Assembly: GCA_015680685.1 (NCBI GenBank)
Contig: MNCI01001443.1
Location: forward strand, 111,630-175,629
DNA from: Gnetum montanum
Taxonomy: Eukaryota > Streptophyta > Gnetopsida > Gnetales > Gnetaceae
Direction: 5' to 3'
DNA: 64,000 nt
In this document: positions 1 to 9,783 of the stretch, piece by piece
How positions within the stretch are numbered: position 1 is the stretch's first letter
How the letters are laid out: each line of letters starts with the position of its first letter
The notes under the pieces: generated by a model
Told to the model about the DNA's origin: nothing
Database searches by the model: none
Seen by the model: only the letters and a program-made list of their open reading frames with translations
Program-made: the position numbers and the translations under genes

Positions 1-2
1 AA

Positions 3-3000
3 CCCTTCAAACCGATCATAGTTGAAGAAGTTCTGGTTGAACTCCCACAGTTCCCACTACCATACCGACCTAGTAGGTTGAGCAATAAGTGCTGCTACAT
101 GTTTGATGCCTTTGCAAAGTTTGAATTTCCTACATCTTTGTGCTAAATGTTTTGTGAACCTATTGAAGGGGCGAAGAAGCCTAAGGAGGTGAAGGTGGTA
201 ACCACCAAGACACAGGGAGTGAACGTCTACTTCAAGTATGGAGAAGTAGAGAAGAGCCAATGCTAGTTGAACGTTGGGGCTTCGGACACTCTACTCCATA
301 ACATCGAGAAGGTAGGGCTCATGGATCTATTCCTAGCCTCAAATATGAACATTCCCATGGCTGAGATGCTCACCTTGGTCATGTCCTTCTCCAACAAGGT
401 GGGCCATTTTCTCTTGCACATGCATGACATGCAGGTGGTCATTGACATTAATGACCAGCTATTCATGGATTTTTTCGGCGTCCCCACTGAATGCATTGCG
501 GTAGGGTGAAAATCCAAGATGGAGTTGAACCCTGAGAAGTAGGACCTCTAGGAGTGGCTAGGGCTCATCAAGGAGTAGAAGGAGCTCCCCATGAAAAATC
601 TCAAGGAAGGACCCATCAAGGAGTTCTACCCTATTTTTTGTGCTCATGCATTCCCCCAACTGCTTACCCAGGGAAAGGTCTTGGGGCTTGAGCAAGCCTG
701 GATAATGCGTGAGGTCATGGAGGAGGGGACTCGCTACAACTGGGCCAAGTCCCTATACAAAGGCTTGTGGGTTGAGATCCTGGGGCACTATGTGAAAACG
801 GAGGCCCATTCCAATGTCCACTACGCCTTTTATATAGGCTAAGCGCTTCGCGAAGTTTTTGGTGGTTCGCGGAAGAGGAAATTGGGTCTTGCAAGATTGT
901 GACTGGATTTCCAAACCCTGGATTCACCAAGTCTTCTAGACCATTCAAGCCCAGGATCCTCCAGAAGTAGTTGGGAAGTCATTTTCTATAGAGACTATGG
1001 ATTGGGTGGCCCACAACGTTTGCAAACAGGATAGTGTAGGAGAGATGTTCCCCCTTGTGGATGGTAGCGTATCTCGAGGTAAGTGTTTCATAGCTGAAAT
1101 AGTTGCCAACACATTATAGAAGAAGAGGCCTCCCCCAACCCTTCACGTGGAGGAGGAGGAGGGACGCAGACTATAGCTTAAACTGCACAGGATGCAATCT
1201 CCTATTGGTAAGTGCTTTCATTCAGTGTTTTTTTTGTTGTGGTCTACTACACTATGCTACGCTAGATGGTCTAGCGTAGTGTAGCATTTGATCTAGGCTA
1301 CTTACTTTGAACTAATGCCAATGTGTCTACCTATCAGAAGAGAGAGAAGAAGAAGAAGCAGGCGACCAAGAGGTGTCGGCTCCCAAGATGAGGGTGACAA
1401 ATAAGGACACGAAGGCTCTAGTTTTGGGGAGAGGAGCTCTGGTGGTGATGAATAAGGACATGGAGGCCCCAGTTTTGGGGAGAGGGGCTCTGGTCAAGAA
1501 GAAGGGAGCTCCTGTAGCTAAGGTAGGGGCCCTTGTCATTAGGGAGAATCCTCCTACTAAGGAGTCCCCCTTGAATAAACAAGACGTTGGTCTCCTCAAA
1601 GGAAAAGCACTAGCGCATGAAGAGGAGGTCCACAAGGACCTAGAAGGAACTTTTGGGTAGGCCTCCGCCATCATTTTGTGTCAGCTTGAAGAGAGACCAC
1701 CACCATAAGTTGGTGAGTTTGGAAATATGTCTACCTTATCATAGTCTATTTTGATCATTACTAATGTATTTAGTTATGCGAAAGATGCTACTGCTGATGC
1801 CACAGGACCCACTCTGGTTCACGCTGGGCCTTGGGCTGAAATCCCCAACAATTTCACATTTATGCAGGGGATTGTTAATGACATGATTAAACACCTTCAC
1901 CAGGTGGACCCTAAAGTGGGTAAGTAGTAGTGTTATCTTTTCTCGCATTACTATGCTAAAGTTTCTTTCATTTTCTACTTGTGTTACTCTAATGAAGCTA
2001 TTGTATTCTTCATGTCATGAAAGCTTCTCAACTCAAGTGGGACTCGACACGACCTTTGAAGGTCTGTGTTGTATCCACATTCCCATCGGAGGTGATGGAG
2101 GTGTCTCATGATGCGTATGACGAGCTCTGCAAATGCACTTTGCTCTCAGCATGCTCCTTGTGGTAGTGTAGGCATACTAACGAGGAGCTATGGAAACAAG
2201 CCCAGAAGGTAGATTAGAGGGAGGCTAACCTGAGGTCTGAGATGGAGGACCTCAAGTTGAGGAATGAGTTCCCCATGGCCTACAAAACTAATAACGAGGA
2301 CTGGTGCACCACGGTGGTAGACCACGCTAGGTTTTGGATGGTTACATGCTAGAACATCGAGACTACCCGCGAGGTGATAGAGTAGCGCATGTAGATAGAC
2401 CTGCTAGATCAGAGGTATCAAGATCTAAAATACCTCAACGCTAAGATTTTCGAATGGGGCTAGACCCAAAGAAACCACAAGCATATGTATAAATAGGAAA
2501 ATGCCACCCATCGCAAGTTATACGAAGAGGCCACTATGGAGGCATTTACGTATGAAGCATTCGTAAATGTCATTAACGCTTCTGAGGCTTACACTAGGTT
2601 CAAAGAGTAGGCCAAGGTGATGAAGGATCCTAACTCGAAGGTGACCCTTCCCACAGGAGAGGGTACAACCATCCCCTATGCTTCCGGGCCACCAAGGTCG
2701 ACACCGACCAAAAGGATGTGAGCTGCTGCAGCCAACCATGCACTAGATAGAAGGTGCTAGGTAGATATTATGGTAGAAGAGGTCTAGCATCATCTCAGGC
2801 TCGGTCTAGACTAGATACCCTTTGAGATGGACGCAGGACCTGCTTAGGTTAGTTGTGCTCTATTGTGTTAATGTTTATGCTCAGTTGTAGTTTGTGTTTG
2901 TTTTCCTAACTAACCACTTCACCCCTGTGATGCAGGCCCCAAGTGATGGCATAACACCCATAGAGGGAGGGAATGAAGAGCCGGCGAGGAACCAAGCAGT

Positions 3001-3070
3001 GGAAGACAATGCGAACAGAGATGATGTAGGCATGAATGGCGAAGATGATGCAAATAGAAACAACCCATGA
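3..3070 (+). pseudogene. Antisense multi-exon gene, copy in E1 (exons 3-7, 5' end outside window)
   Basis: Exons by comparison with the other copies: exon 3 from the left edge to 1207, exon 4 1338-1712, exon 5 1774-1919, exon 6 2024-2847, exon 7 2936-3070 (stop TGA). Donors are GTAAGT (1208), GTGAGT (1713), GTAAGT (1920) and GTTAGT (2848); acceptors end in AG. Reading phases agree at exon 3/4, 5/6 and 6/7; exon 4/5 is off by one base. Exon 3 carries the conserved central domain (for example 'LMDLFLASNMNIP', 'DFFGVP', 'KEFYPIFCAHAF', 'FLVVRGRGNWV') with one frameshift near 840. Exon 4 is Glu-rich, then has the peptide 'VLGRGALV' twice. Exon 6 is one 274-codon frame with 13 stops, 12 of them TAG. 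Exon 7 is an acidic tail. Function unknown. The central domain recalls plant-mobile-domain or plant transposon-associated proteins, a weak resemblance. Confidence 0.75.
1257..1279. repeat. Perfect inverted repeat in intron 3 of the E1 antisense gene
   Basis: Arms CTACGCTAGA and TCTAGCGTAG flank a 3-base spacer. The same CTACGCTA/TAGCGTAG theme recurs in the U3 part of the E1 LTR (9121-9140, 9388-9417). Confidence 0.85.
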
Positions 3071-3146
3071 TAGCATGGGATTTGAAATTTTGGATTTTGA
3101 GATTTTGTGCAACAAATTTTGCAAACATTGAAAGATAACAATTTTG

Positions 3147-3152
3147 AATAAA
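3147..3152 (+). terminator. AATAAA polyadenylation signal candidate for the antisense gene
   Basis: AATAAA lies 77 bases after the TGA stop of exon 7, on the same strand and before the minisatellite. Position and sequence fit a poly(A) signal; no transcript evidence is available. Confidence 0.45.
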
Positions 3153-3222
3153 CCAAGAAGATTTTGTGCAAACTTGTGTACTACATGCATGTGTTTTGTA
3201 TAGAATCTTCATGTTTTCATAT

Positions 3223-3590
3223 GTTAGTTTTAGGCCATTTTGGGCCATTGTGTAATATGCCAAAGGGATGATGCGTTGACAACTTGAACAAATAGCTAAT
3301 TAGTGACTTGTGCTAGTTTTAGTCCATTTTGGGCCTTAGCGTAGCATTGCTAGTTGTAGGCCATTTCAGGCCATAGCGTGTCATTGCTAGTTTTAGGCCA
3401 TTTTGGGCCATCGGGTATCGTTAGTTTTAGGCCATTTCGGGCCATAGCGTAGCATTGCTAGTTTTAGGCCATTTCGGGCCATAGCATATCACTAGTTTTG
3501 GGCCATTTCGGGCCATAGCGTAGCATTGCTAATTTTAGGCCATTTCGTGCCATAGGGTATCGCTAATTTTAGGCCATTTCAAGCCATCAC
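3223..3590. repeat. GGCC-hairpin minisatellite between antisense gene and protease (E1)
   Basis: About nine to ten degenerate copies of a unit near 35-45 bp with core TAGTTTTAGGCCATTTCGGG followed by CCATAG. The paired GGCC boxes can form a short hairpin. It lies exactly between two convergent reading units: the antisense gene (plus) and gag-protease (minus). The same unit appears at the same place in E2, E4 and E5 and again after integrase in E5. Confidence 0.9.
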
Positions 3591-3634
3591 GTTGAAGCAT
3601 ATGAGCAGTGTGTGGGTAGGAAGCAGTGGGGTTA

Positions 3635-4510
3635 CTATGCTAGGCAAAGCTGCTTCTTGACCCGACGCGAGTTGAATGAGACGTAAGGCCAAGACGCTAT
3701 GCTAGGGCCTTTGTTTGTGTCATCGCCTCCCACTTGGAAGGGAAACTCAGCCCATGCATTTTTGTTTAGGGGATCAACTTGCGAAGCTGACCCCTCTATT
3801 GAGTAGGCAGTGTAGGTTGCAACAGGTGCTTCATTCTTAGGAGTTATGAATTCTGAGGCTTCTTCCACACCTACATTGTGGATCACTTGCATCGCTACCT
3901 CATCACTATGAATCATCACTTCTCTACCTACGTAAGGCAGGTGGATCTCTTCGTGTATGGATGAGGCGACAACCCTAAGTTGTGCTAACCACAACCTCCC
4001 CAAGATTAGGTTAAACCCTGTCATTTCCTTGACCAAAATGAACATTACGTCTATGGGGAATTGATCCCCTACTACAAAGTTTATGTGAATAGTGCCATTT
4101 ATCATGACTCGCACCCCATTGAACAACCTTAGGCATGCCGTCATTGTGGGCTTGATCTGGTTGACCAAGCCCAACTTGTCTACAATGGGGAAGGGGATGA
4201 CATTCGTGGCTGCCCCTTCATCAACATGTACCCTTCGGACCTAGTGTTAACTAACCTGAATTATGATGAATAGAGGTGATGTGGTCACCTGACCCTTCTC
4301 AGGGTCCTCCCTAATGGTGTCTTCATGAAAAGTTAGCTAAGGTTGTTCTGAACCTGTAGGCATGGAGGGAAGCATGATTGAGTAAATTGCTTCCTCATTT
4401 GCTGGCCTGTCTTCATTGACCAGAGTCACTATCAACATGTGGATCAGAGCTTCGCGGTGCAGAGTAGATGTCATGATCAGGTCGTACAAGCTCAAGGTAG
4501 TGTTTTTTTT
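3635..4510 (-). pseudogene. Retropepsin-like aspartic protease remnant (E1)
   Basis: Cleaves the Gag-Pol polyprotein in intact relatives. In element orientation it opens with a segment shared with E2, E3 and E5 ('SLYDLIMT'). Next comes the active-site region 'VHVDEGAATN' (catalytic Asp codon at 4222-4220), then 'FNLILGRLWLAQL' and 'EIHLPY', which match the LxGRxWL signature of Tat/Athila-type proteases. The last 179 codons (4174-3635) are open; upstream parts carry stops. It follows gag directly. RT does not follow it here: the next coding unit is the antisense gene on the other strand. Confidence 0.8.
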
Positions 4511-7475
4511 ATTTTAGTGCTTGCTTAACCTGAGTGAGGGTGTCCAAGAGGTCTTGGCCACCACCTAGTTTGATGCCTTCCTCCTCTTCTATCCATCCCA
4601 AAAGATGAATTTTTCGAGGAGAAGCGACTTCAGATCTGGGCTCAAATCGTTGTTGGCATAATGATGCAGACTGCATGGTCATTTTGACCTCTGTTCTTGG
4701 CACAAATGCAGGGAGTGAAGATGTAGGCTTGGGAGTACCTGAGACAGTACCTCCCTTATATGTCTTGCATGCGAAGTGGACTTATCACCTTGTGGGGTGA
4801 GAAGGCGGCTCAGCTATTTCGCACAAGGTAGGGGTAGTCGAGGACATCGGCCCCCTAATGAAAAATGGAAGTAGAGGTGTTAGCGGGCAGGACCGCATGG
4901 CCCCATCGATAAGTGGCATAAAAGTGGATGCCTGTGAAGGGACTCTCAGGACTAAATGTTGTTGCGAGCTTTGATTAGCCACTTGTGATACTGGTGCACT
5001 GTGTTGAGGCACATGGACCACGAATGGCTGTTGGGGTGGCCTAGGATCACTATCAATGCCGATGGTGTTGATTACATGGCCGACATTATTGGCATTGAGG
5101 GGTTCTTTGTAGACATACATAGATTAGTTTTTAGGGTGTACTGGGTTGCTTTAGTCTAGCACTAGTTTCCCTTGGTTGATTAGTCTCTGGATGTCGTCCT
5201 ACAATGCCAAGCAGTAATCTGTGTTGTGGCCACACTGTTGGTGGTAGTCGTAAAACCTGTCTAGCCTGAAACTCCTAGGAACTAGAGGCTCGTTGGGTAG
5301 GGCCAAAGAGGGGTTCCTAAGGAGCTCGCAGTAGCATTGATGTTTCTTGGCTACGTCTTCCAACATCTGTTTGTGTCGAATGTATCCCATTGCTAGTAGT
5401 TTCTTCAGAAGTTCTAAAGGATTAAGAGGTAGCAAGGAGTACTTTGAGCGGTATTTGTGCTCAAAGTTGGGCTTGGGTTGTGCATATGCCTCAAGTGTAG
5501 GCATAGTAGGTTGTGACGCTTGGTCCTGTTTGGATGCAGGGTTAGCTGGAGGTGTGGCTAGTTTCTTGCTGATCTTGCTACTGTTGTTGCTACGTTTGGG
5601 CTTGGCCTCGGCTACCACAGCAGCCACTATGGTTGTTGGGGCTTTACCCTTTTCCTTGTTTGTGAAGGTTTTCTTGTAAGTGATGTAGGTCGGGTCTTTG
5701 CTTGCCTTGGCCACATCTTATATGCTCTTAGTCTGGGTGAAAGCCTGACTAAGAGAGCAAGGAGCAAGGTAGTACAGTTTGGACTTAATGAAGTCATTCA
5801 TTGCACCGTTAAATATAGCCATTAGGTGGGCCTCTGCAATCGACTCATGAATCTTGTTAAGGGTTAAGCTCCAACGTTGGATGAACTTTTGGACTAGCTC
5901 TAGGAGGTCTTGCTTCACACTCATCAACTAGTCTAGCATGGTTTCTAGCTTCCATTTGTACTTGAAGCACATCATGAATCGGGTCAACAGCTCTTTCAAA
6001 GTTTCAATTGATGAGTGTGGCAATGCACGATACCAATCCAAGGCTTTCCCAACTAGGGACATTGCAAAAACATGAATGATCATGTGTAGCCATTGCTGTA
6101 GTAGTAGAGACTCAGACATAAAAGTGACAATATATGCATTGGGATCTCCCTCCCCATTATATTTGATGAAGTGTGGGAGAGACATCCCTGGGGGTAATGT
6201 TAGTGTAGGGATTGCAGGGCTGATAGGGTCATCCTGGTAAAAGTCCATGACTTGTACAGTGTTAGACCCAACAGCTTTGAGGCATTTTATTTCCTTAGTG
6301 AGGGTCTAGATGAGCTAGAATGCTTAGTCCAGACCTGGAAACATTGTATATGGTTGGGGCATTGTGGAGGCTATGCCCGCATGTGGTATGGCGGGGGTGT
6401 AGGTATGACCCATTGACAGTACCGTTGGGACGACCCCCACGAGTGGTGCCTCTTTTGTTGTCCACCACCCAGAAGGTGGTGTTGTTAAGGCAGTGACCAT
6501 AGGTTGGGCTACCAGATAGACTTCTTTTGTCACTAACAGTGTAGACCATAGCCCTATGTTAGGCTATGCCAACTACGAGGCTTGGTGTATCTAAGAGCGC
6601 ACGTAGTGAGACATCTACGATGGTTGTGAAGTAGGTAAAGAAGCAAATGGGGCCGACCATGTGGATGGGTCAAGGCCTGCCAAAGTCGGTGGAACAAACG
6701 TGAATGTAGGAATAGAGACAGAAGTCGTGTATGTTTGTGAAGTTGGTACGGTATGCACATGTGGCAAGGTAGCCATAATTGGTGTGTTATGTGCCATAGG
6801 AATAGACTGCTGAATAGCCTGACAAGGGATAGTAGCTACAAATGGAACAGGAAAAATAGGTGAAAGCGGGCATTGAAATGTCATGGGATTGATGTGGCTA
6901 CCCATAGCAGCTGTAATCGTGGGTTGCGGAAGTGTAGGTGTAATTACAAAGGGAGCAGTAATAGATGATGGTTTGGCCCAGAAGGACAAGGTAGGAGGGA
7001 TAGGAGTATGATCGGTTGGACCTCCATCATCTGATTGAGAATCGAGTTCCTCTTGTTTGTCCTAGAAAGTGTCATCTTCGTTGGACACTATGTCCTGTTG
7101 CTCCCTAAGCCTGGCCAACTAGATTAGTTGGTCCAAAAGCCTTTGGTACGCTTTTGTTAAAGGTAAAGAAATTCCGGGAGTAGGAACAAATTCCTTCCCA
7201 TTGCAGTAAGCGAACTTGAAGCTATGCTTGTCCTTGAGTTCATGTACATCCAAGGGCAGATTGGCCTGCACCTTTGCATAGAGGAAATTGTAACGCTCAT
7301 GTTGCTGGGCCAATACCGTAGGTCCTTACTTTTGGATTCTGAGAGATTGGTGCATTTCCAACATCAGGTTCAGTGGTTGTTCGGCACCAGTAGTGCCTTG
7401 AACCATGATAGGAACTTCAACATTGAAGGAAAGTTCCATGTTGAAGGCATTGGCAGCAGTAGTTGAAAAAGCCAT
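4511..7475 (-). pseudogene. Gag polyprotein remnant (E1)
   Basis: Start chosen at the Met codon 7475-7473 ('MAFSTTAANAFNMELSFN'), just after the leader, as in E5. Order: N-terminal domain ('RYNFLYAKVQANLPLD'), a long Pro/Thr-rich linker (about 6990-6300), the retrotransposon Gag core at 6248-5718 ('MDFYQDDPISP', 'KALDWYRALP', 'ELVQKFIQRW'), then a nucleocapsid-like motif near 5250 ('YDYHQQCGHNTDYC', a CxxHxxxGHxxxxC motif with the first Cys changed to Tyr). A proline-rich tail leads into protease. Several stops and frameshifts break it into at least eight open pieces. It would form the particle that packages element RNA; this copy cannot. Confidence 0.85.
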
Positions 7476-7554
7476 TGCAAGCTGAGTAGTTTTGCAAAAG
7501 AGTGAAAAAATGAAAAAAGAACAAAGATATTGAAAAGAAACCAAAAAGAAAAGA

Positions 7555-8050
7555 GAAGGCTTTACATCTTGCCGGATTCCCAAGGAACCGTCGAGATGAC
7601 CGATCTACAACATACAAGGTGTAAACAACCATGAAAGGATTTCATGTTTATGCCAATGTGCAATGAGGTACAGAGAACATGAAAGGCCACCGTAAGACAG
7701 GTTTAGGTAACTGGTAAAGGCTTTGGATCTTGCAGGGTCCCCGAGGGATCATCGAAGAGGCTGATCTATACCATGCATGATGGGGTATAGAACGCACGCA
7801 AGACCATGAGGCGAGCAAGTTAACTAATGAACAAGTAGGCTTTATGTTTCACGGGGCTCCAGAGGAACCATCTATGTGATTGACCTATACTACACATGAT
7901 GGGGTTTTGAACACACGCAAGACTACTGTAAAAAGGCTAGTTATCTGGAAATCAGATGCCTTGTGTTTTGTAGGGCTCCCAAGGAACTGTCAAAGCGACT
8001 GATCTGCACCACACAAAGTGAAAAAAACTGCAAAAGGATGTCACATTTAT
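7555..8050 (-). repeat. Leader with four tandem degenerate repeats (E1)
   Basis: Four related blocks start near 7555, 7719, 7837 and 7958. Each has 'GGCTTT..TTG..GGG-TCCC-AAGGAACC-TC' followed by 'TGATCTA-ACCA-ACA' and an A-rich end, with spacing about 120-160 bp. E5 has one matching block (about 60945-61010). They lie in the 5' untranslated leader between primer-binding site and gag, where packaging signals normally sit; that role is inference. Confidence 0.7.
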
Positions 8051-8116
8051 GCTTATGTGTATTAGGATGCAGAAGGCTCACATAACTACTGTGACATGGG
8101 GAAAAGGCACCAAAAG

Positions 8117-8134
8117 GCCCTCCTTCTAGTGCAA
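8117..8134 (-). promoter_or_regulatory. Primer-binding site (E1)
   Basis: Reads TTGCACTAGAAGGAGGGC on the minus strand, 6 nt after the 5' LTR. The same 18 nt, with changes, lie 5 nt from the LTR in E2, E3 and E5. Family form: TGG(C/T)(A/G)CTA(G/A)AAG(G/A)AGGGC. The second base here is T instead of G. The tRNA primer is not one I recognise. Confidence 0.7.
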
Positions 8135-8795
8135 GAAAACTATAGTGACCAAAAATGTCGGTGGTTGGATAATACCGAGGGGTCAGTGGTCATGATAGTC
8201 TTGACCCCATACTTGTGGGAGGGTCATGCTAGGTGTGTGTGCGGATACGGGGCACCCTTAATGGTCTTTTCGATCAGACAGGGACTTAATCGGCATCTAT
8301 ATAGCCTTTTACAACATATAATTTAAAAAAAGGGGTGAAAATGCGAAGTGATGCTTGAAAGTAAATAAATTAGGAAACAATACAACACATGAGAATAAGC
8401 AAGAAATAAAGTAAAATAAAGTTAGAAAAATGCACCACTCCGAAGCCACAAGTTTGCCCTGTCAGGGTGGATATGATCGGTTGCACAACATGCAGAGATT
8501 CCAAGAGTAACCAGGACATGTAGAGCAAAGAAGGTTATGCGCTTGGGTGTAGACTCAGGCACTAAAAATGTATGGATTCTACCAAGGTAGTAGAAGTGGG
8601 ATAGAACAAAATGTTAGCTTGGAATGCTAACTATTTATAGTGTCAAACAGAAAGCTTACAATGCTGGATGCTGCAACGTGCTAGGAGAAGAACTTGATTC
8701 ACCAAGGAGAGGAGAAGTAGGACACTTGGCAAAAATTTGAACTGAACTGAATTCAACTGGAACTAGAGAGAGTCTTTGAGTGTTGGTTGTTAGGG

Positions 8796-8803
8796 TATTT
8801 ATA
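8796..8803 (-). promoter_or_regulatory. TATA box of the E1 LTR
   Basis: TATAAATACCC on the minus strand, in the same flanking context as 44059-44066 and 61838-61845 in E5. This puts the U3/R boundary a little below 8796, with U3 about 0.95 kb. Confidence 0.65.
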
Positions 8804-9120
8804 GGACCAAGGACATGCAAAATGGGTAGTTTGGATGCCACATGCCCTGGGAATTCATTGACTTGCTTGTGCTGCACGTGCCAGTATGACCGTTGGACAT
8901 GCATGACCATTGTAACTGTGAATCTGCAATACCATAACTATGAGCCTGTCATGCCATAATTGCTCCATCAGCGTCTAGAGACGTGTGCCAATGGTTCAAT
9001 TAGGTGAAGTGCATTGATGTCGCACAACCACCCACATGCCTTGTTGTGTGTCGTGGCATAGCATGTTCAGCGTAGCATAGCATGTTGTCCTGCATTTCGC
9101 TACACATGTGCTACTTGCTT

Positions 9121-9140
9121 GCTATGCTATGTAGCATAGC
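9121..9140. repeat. Perfect inverted repeat in E1 U3
   Basis: GCTATGCTA, TG, TAGCATAGC: 9-bp arms, 2-bp spacer. One of several variants of the same palindrome in this LTR. Confidence 0.9.
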
Positions 9141-9387
9141 ATCTGGCCTTAGTCGCAAAAACTTGGCCAATCTGCAAACCTTGTTTCCTGCACTAGGGAA
9201 CTTGCAACCTTGCTGGTCTCATCCATTGAGCTACCTTTTGTCTCTTCTGTAGGATTGTTACACCTTGTTGTGCCATGTAGCTCAGCATAGCGTAGCAGTA
9301 GACGTGGTCCATCGCTTCTTAACAGAAAGGGACATTGTTGAAGGACTTAGAGTTGGGCCATGAAACTGGTTGTGTAGTTGTTGCTAA

Positions 9388-9417
9388 GCTACGCTACGCT
9401 ATGTAGCGTAGCGTAGC
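9388..9417. repeat. Perfect 14-bp-arm inverted repeat in E1 U3
   Basis: Arms GCTACGCTACGCTA and TAGCGTAGCGTAGC with a 2-bp spacer. Imperfect relatives lie at about 9050-9090 and 9450-9490. Lying upstream of the TATA box in element orientation, they may be enhancer-like units or hairpins. Confidence 0.95.
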
Positions 9418-9783
9418 ATGACACTTCACTTTGCAAATGTTTTTTGAAGCTTCGTATGCTACATAGCGGGGCGTAGCGTAGCATAGCAGACTTTGTGCCT
9501 TAGAAAACTTGTCAAACTATTTTGCACATCGAAAATGCTGCTACCAACTCTGCACATTGTTTCTGAGTAGGCTGTCAACTGGGAAGACTACTTGGGTGGA
9601 CAGGTAGCATGATCTCTAGAGCCTATTCATGCCCAAAGTAGAAAATTTGCTGAATTGGCTGGCCTGAACTCAGAGCGTTCTCCTCCTGAAGCACTATCGT
9701 AACACTACGCGAATTGTAATGCCTGGTGAAGCAAGGATGACCTCACATTTTTTTGGGGTGTTTCACTTGCAAAGAAGACTATG

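Larger units (their letters stand above)
1..9765 (-). mobile_element. E1: 5' part of a giant Ty3/gypsy (Tat/Ogre-like) retrotransposon
   Basis: Read on the minus strand from 9765 downward, this copy has a 5' LTR (8141-9765), an 18-nt primer-binding site, a repeat-rich leader, gag (from 7475), protease (to 3635), a minisatellite and then an antisense gene on the plus strand (3070 back to the left edge). RT, RNase H and integrase would lie left of the window if the order matches E5. It is the least decayed copy: it keeps more CpG and longer open stretches. Its LTR starts only 18 bp from the integrase end of E2. Either E1 inserted into E2 just past integrase, or the two form a tandem sharing this LTR. 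Confidence 0.8.
8141..9765 (-). repeat. 5' LTR of E1 (about 1.63 kb)
   Basis: Bounds come from matching the E5 LTRs: it starts on the minus strand with TGAAACACCCC and ends with CACTATA before the primer-binding site. The region after the start is rich in GCTACGCTA/TAGCGTAGC inverted motifs. TATAAATA lies at 8803-8796 in the same context as in E5. It ends 18 bp from the E2 integrase stop region. It is related to, but clearly diverged from, the E2 LTR. Confidence 0.75.

Noticed and set aside
2881-3263. Minus-strand open frames of about 95-115 codons around 2881-3263
   Set aside because: They are shadows of antisense exon 7 and its 3' flank, mutually overlapping in three frames, with no similarity to other copies.
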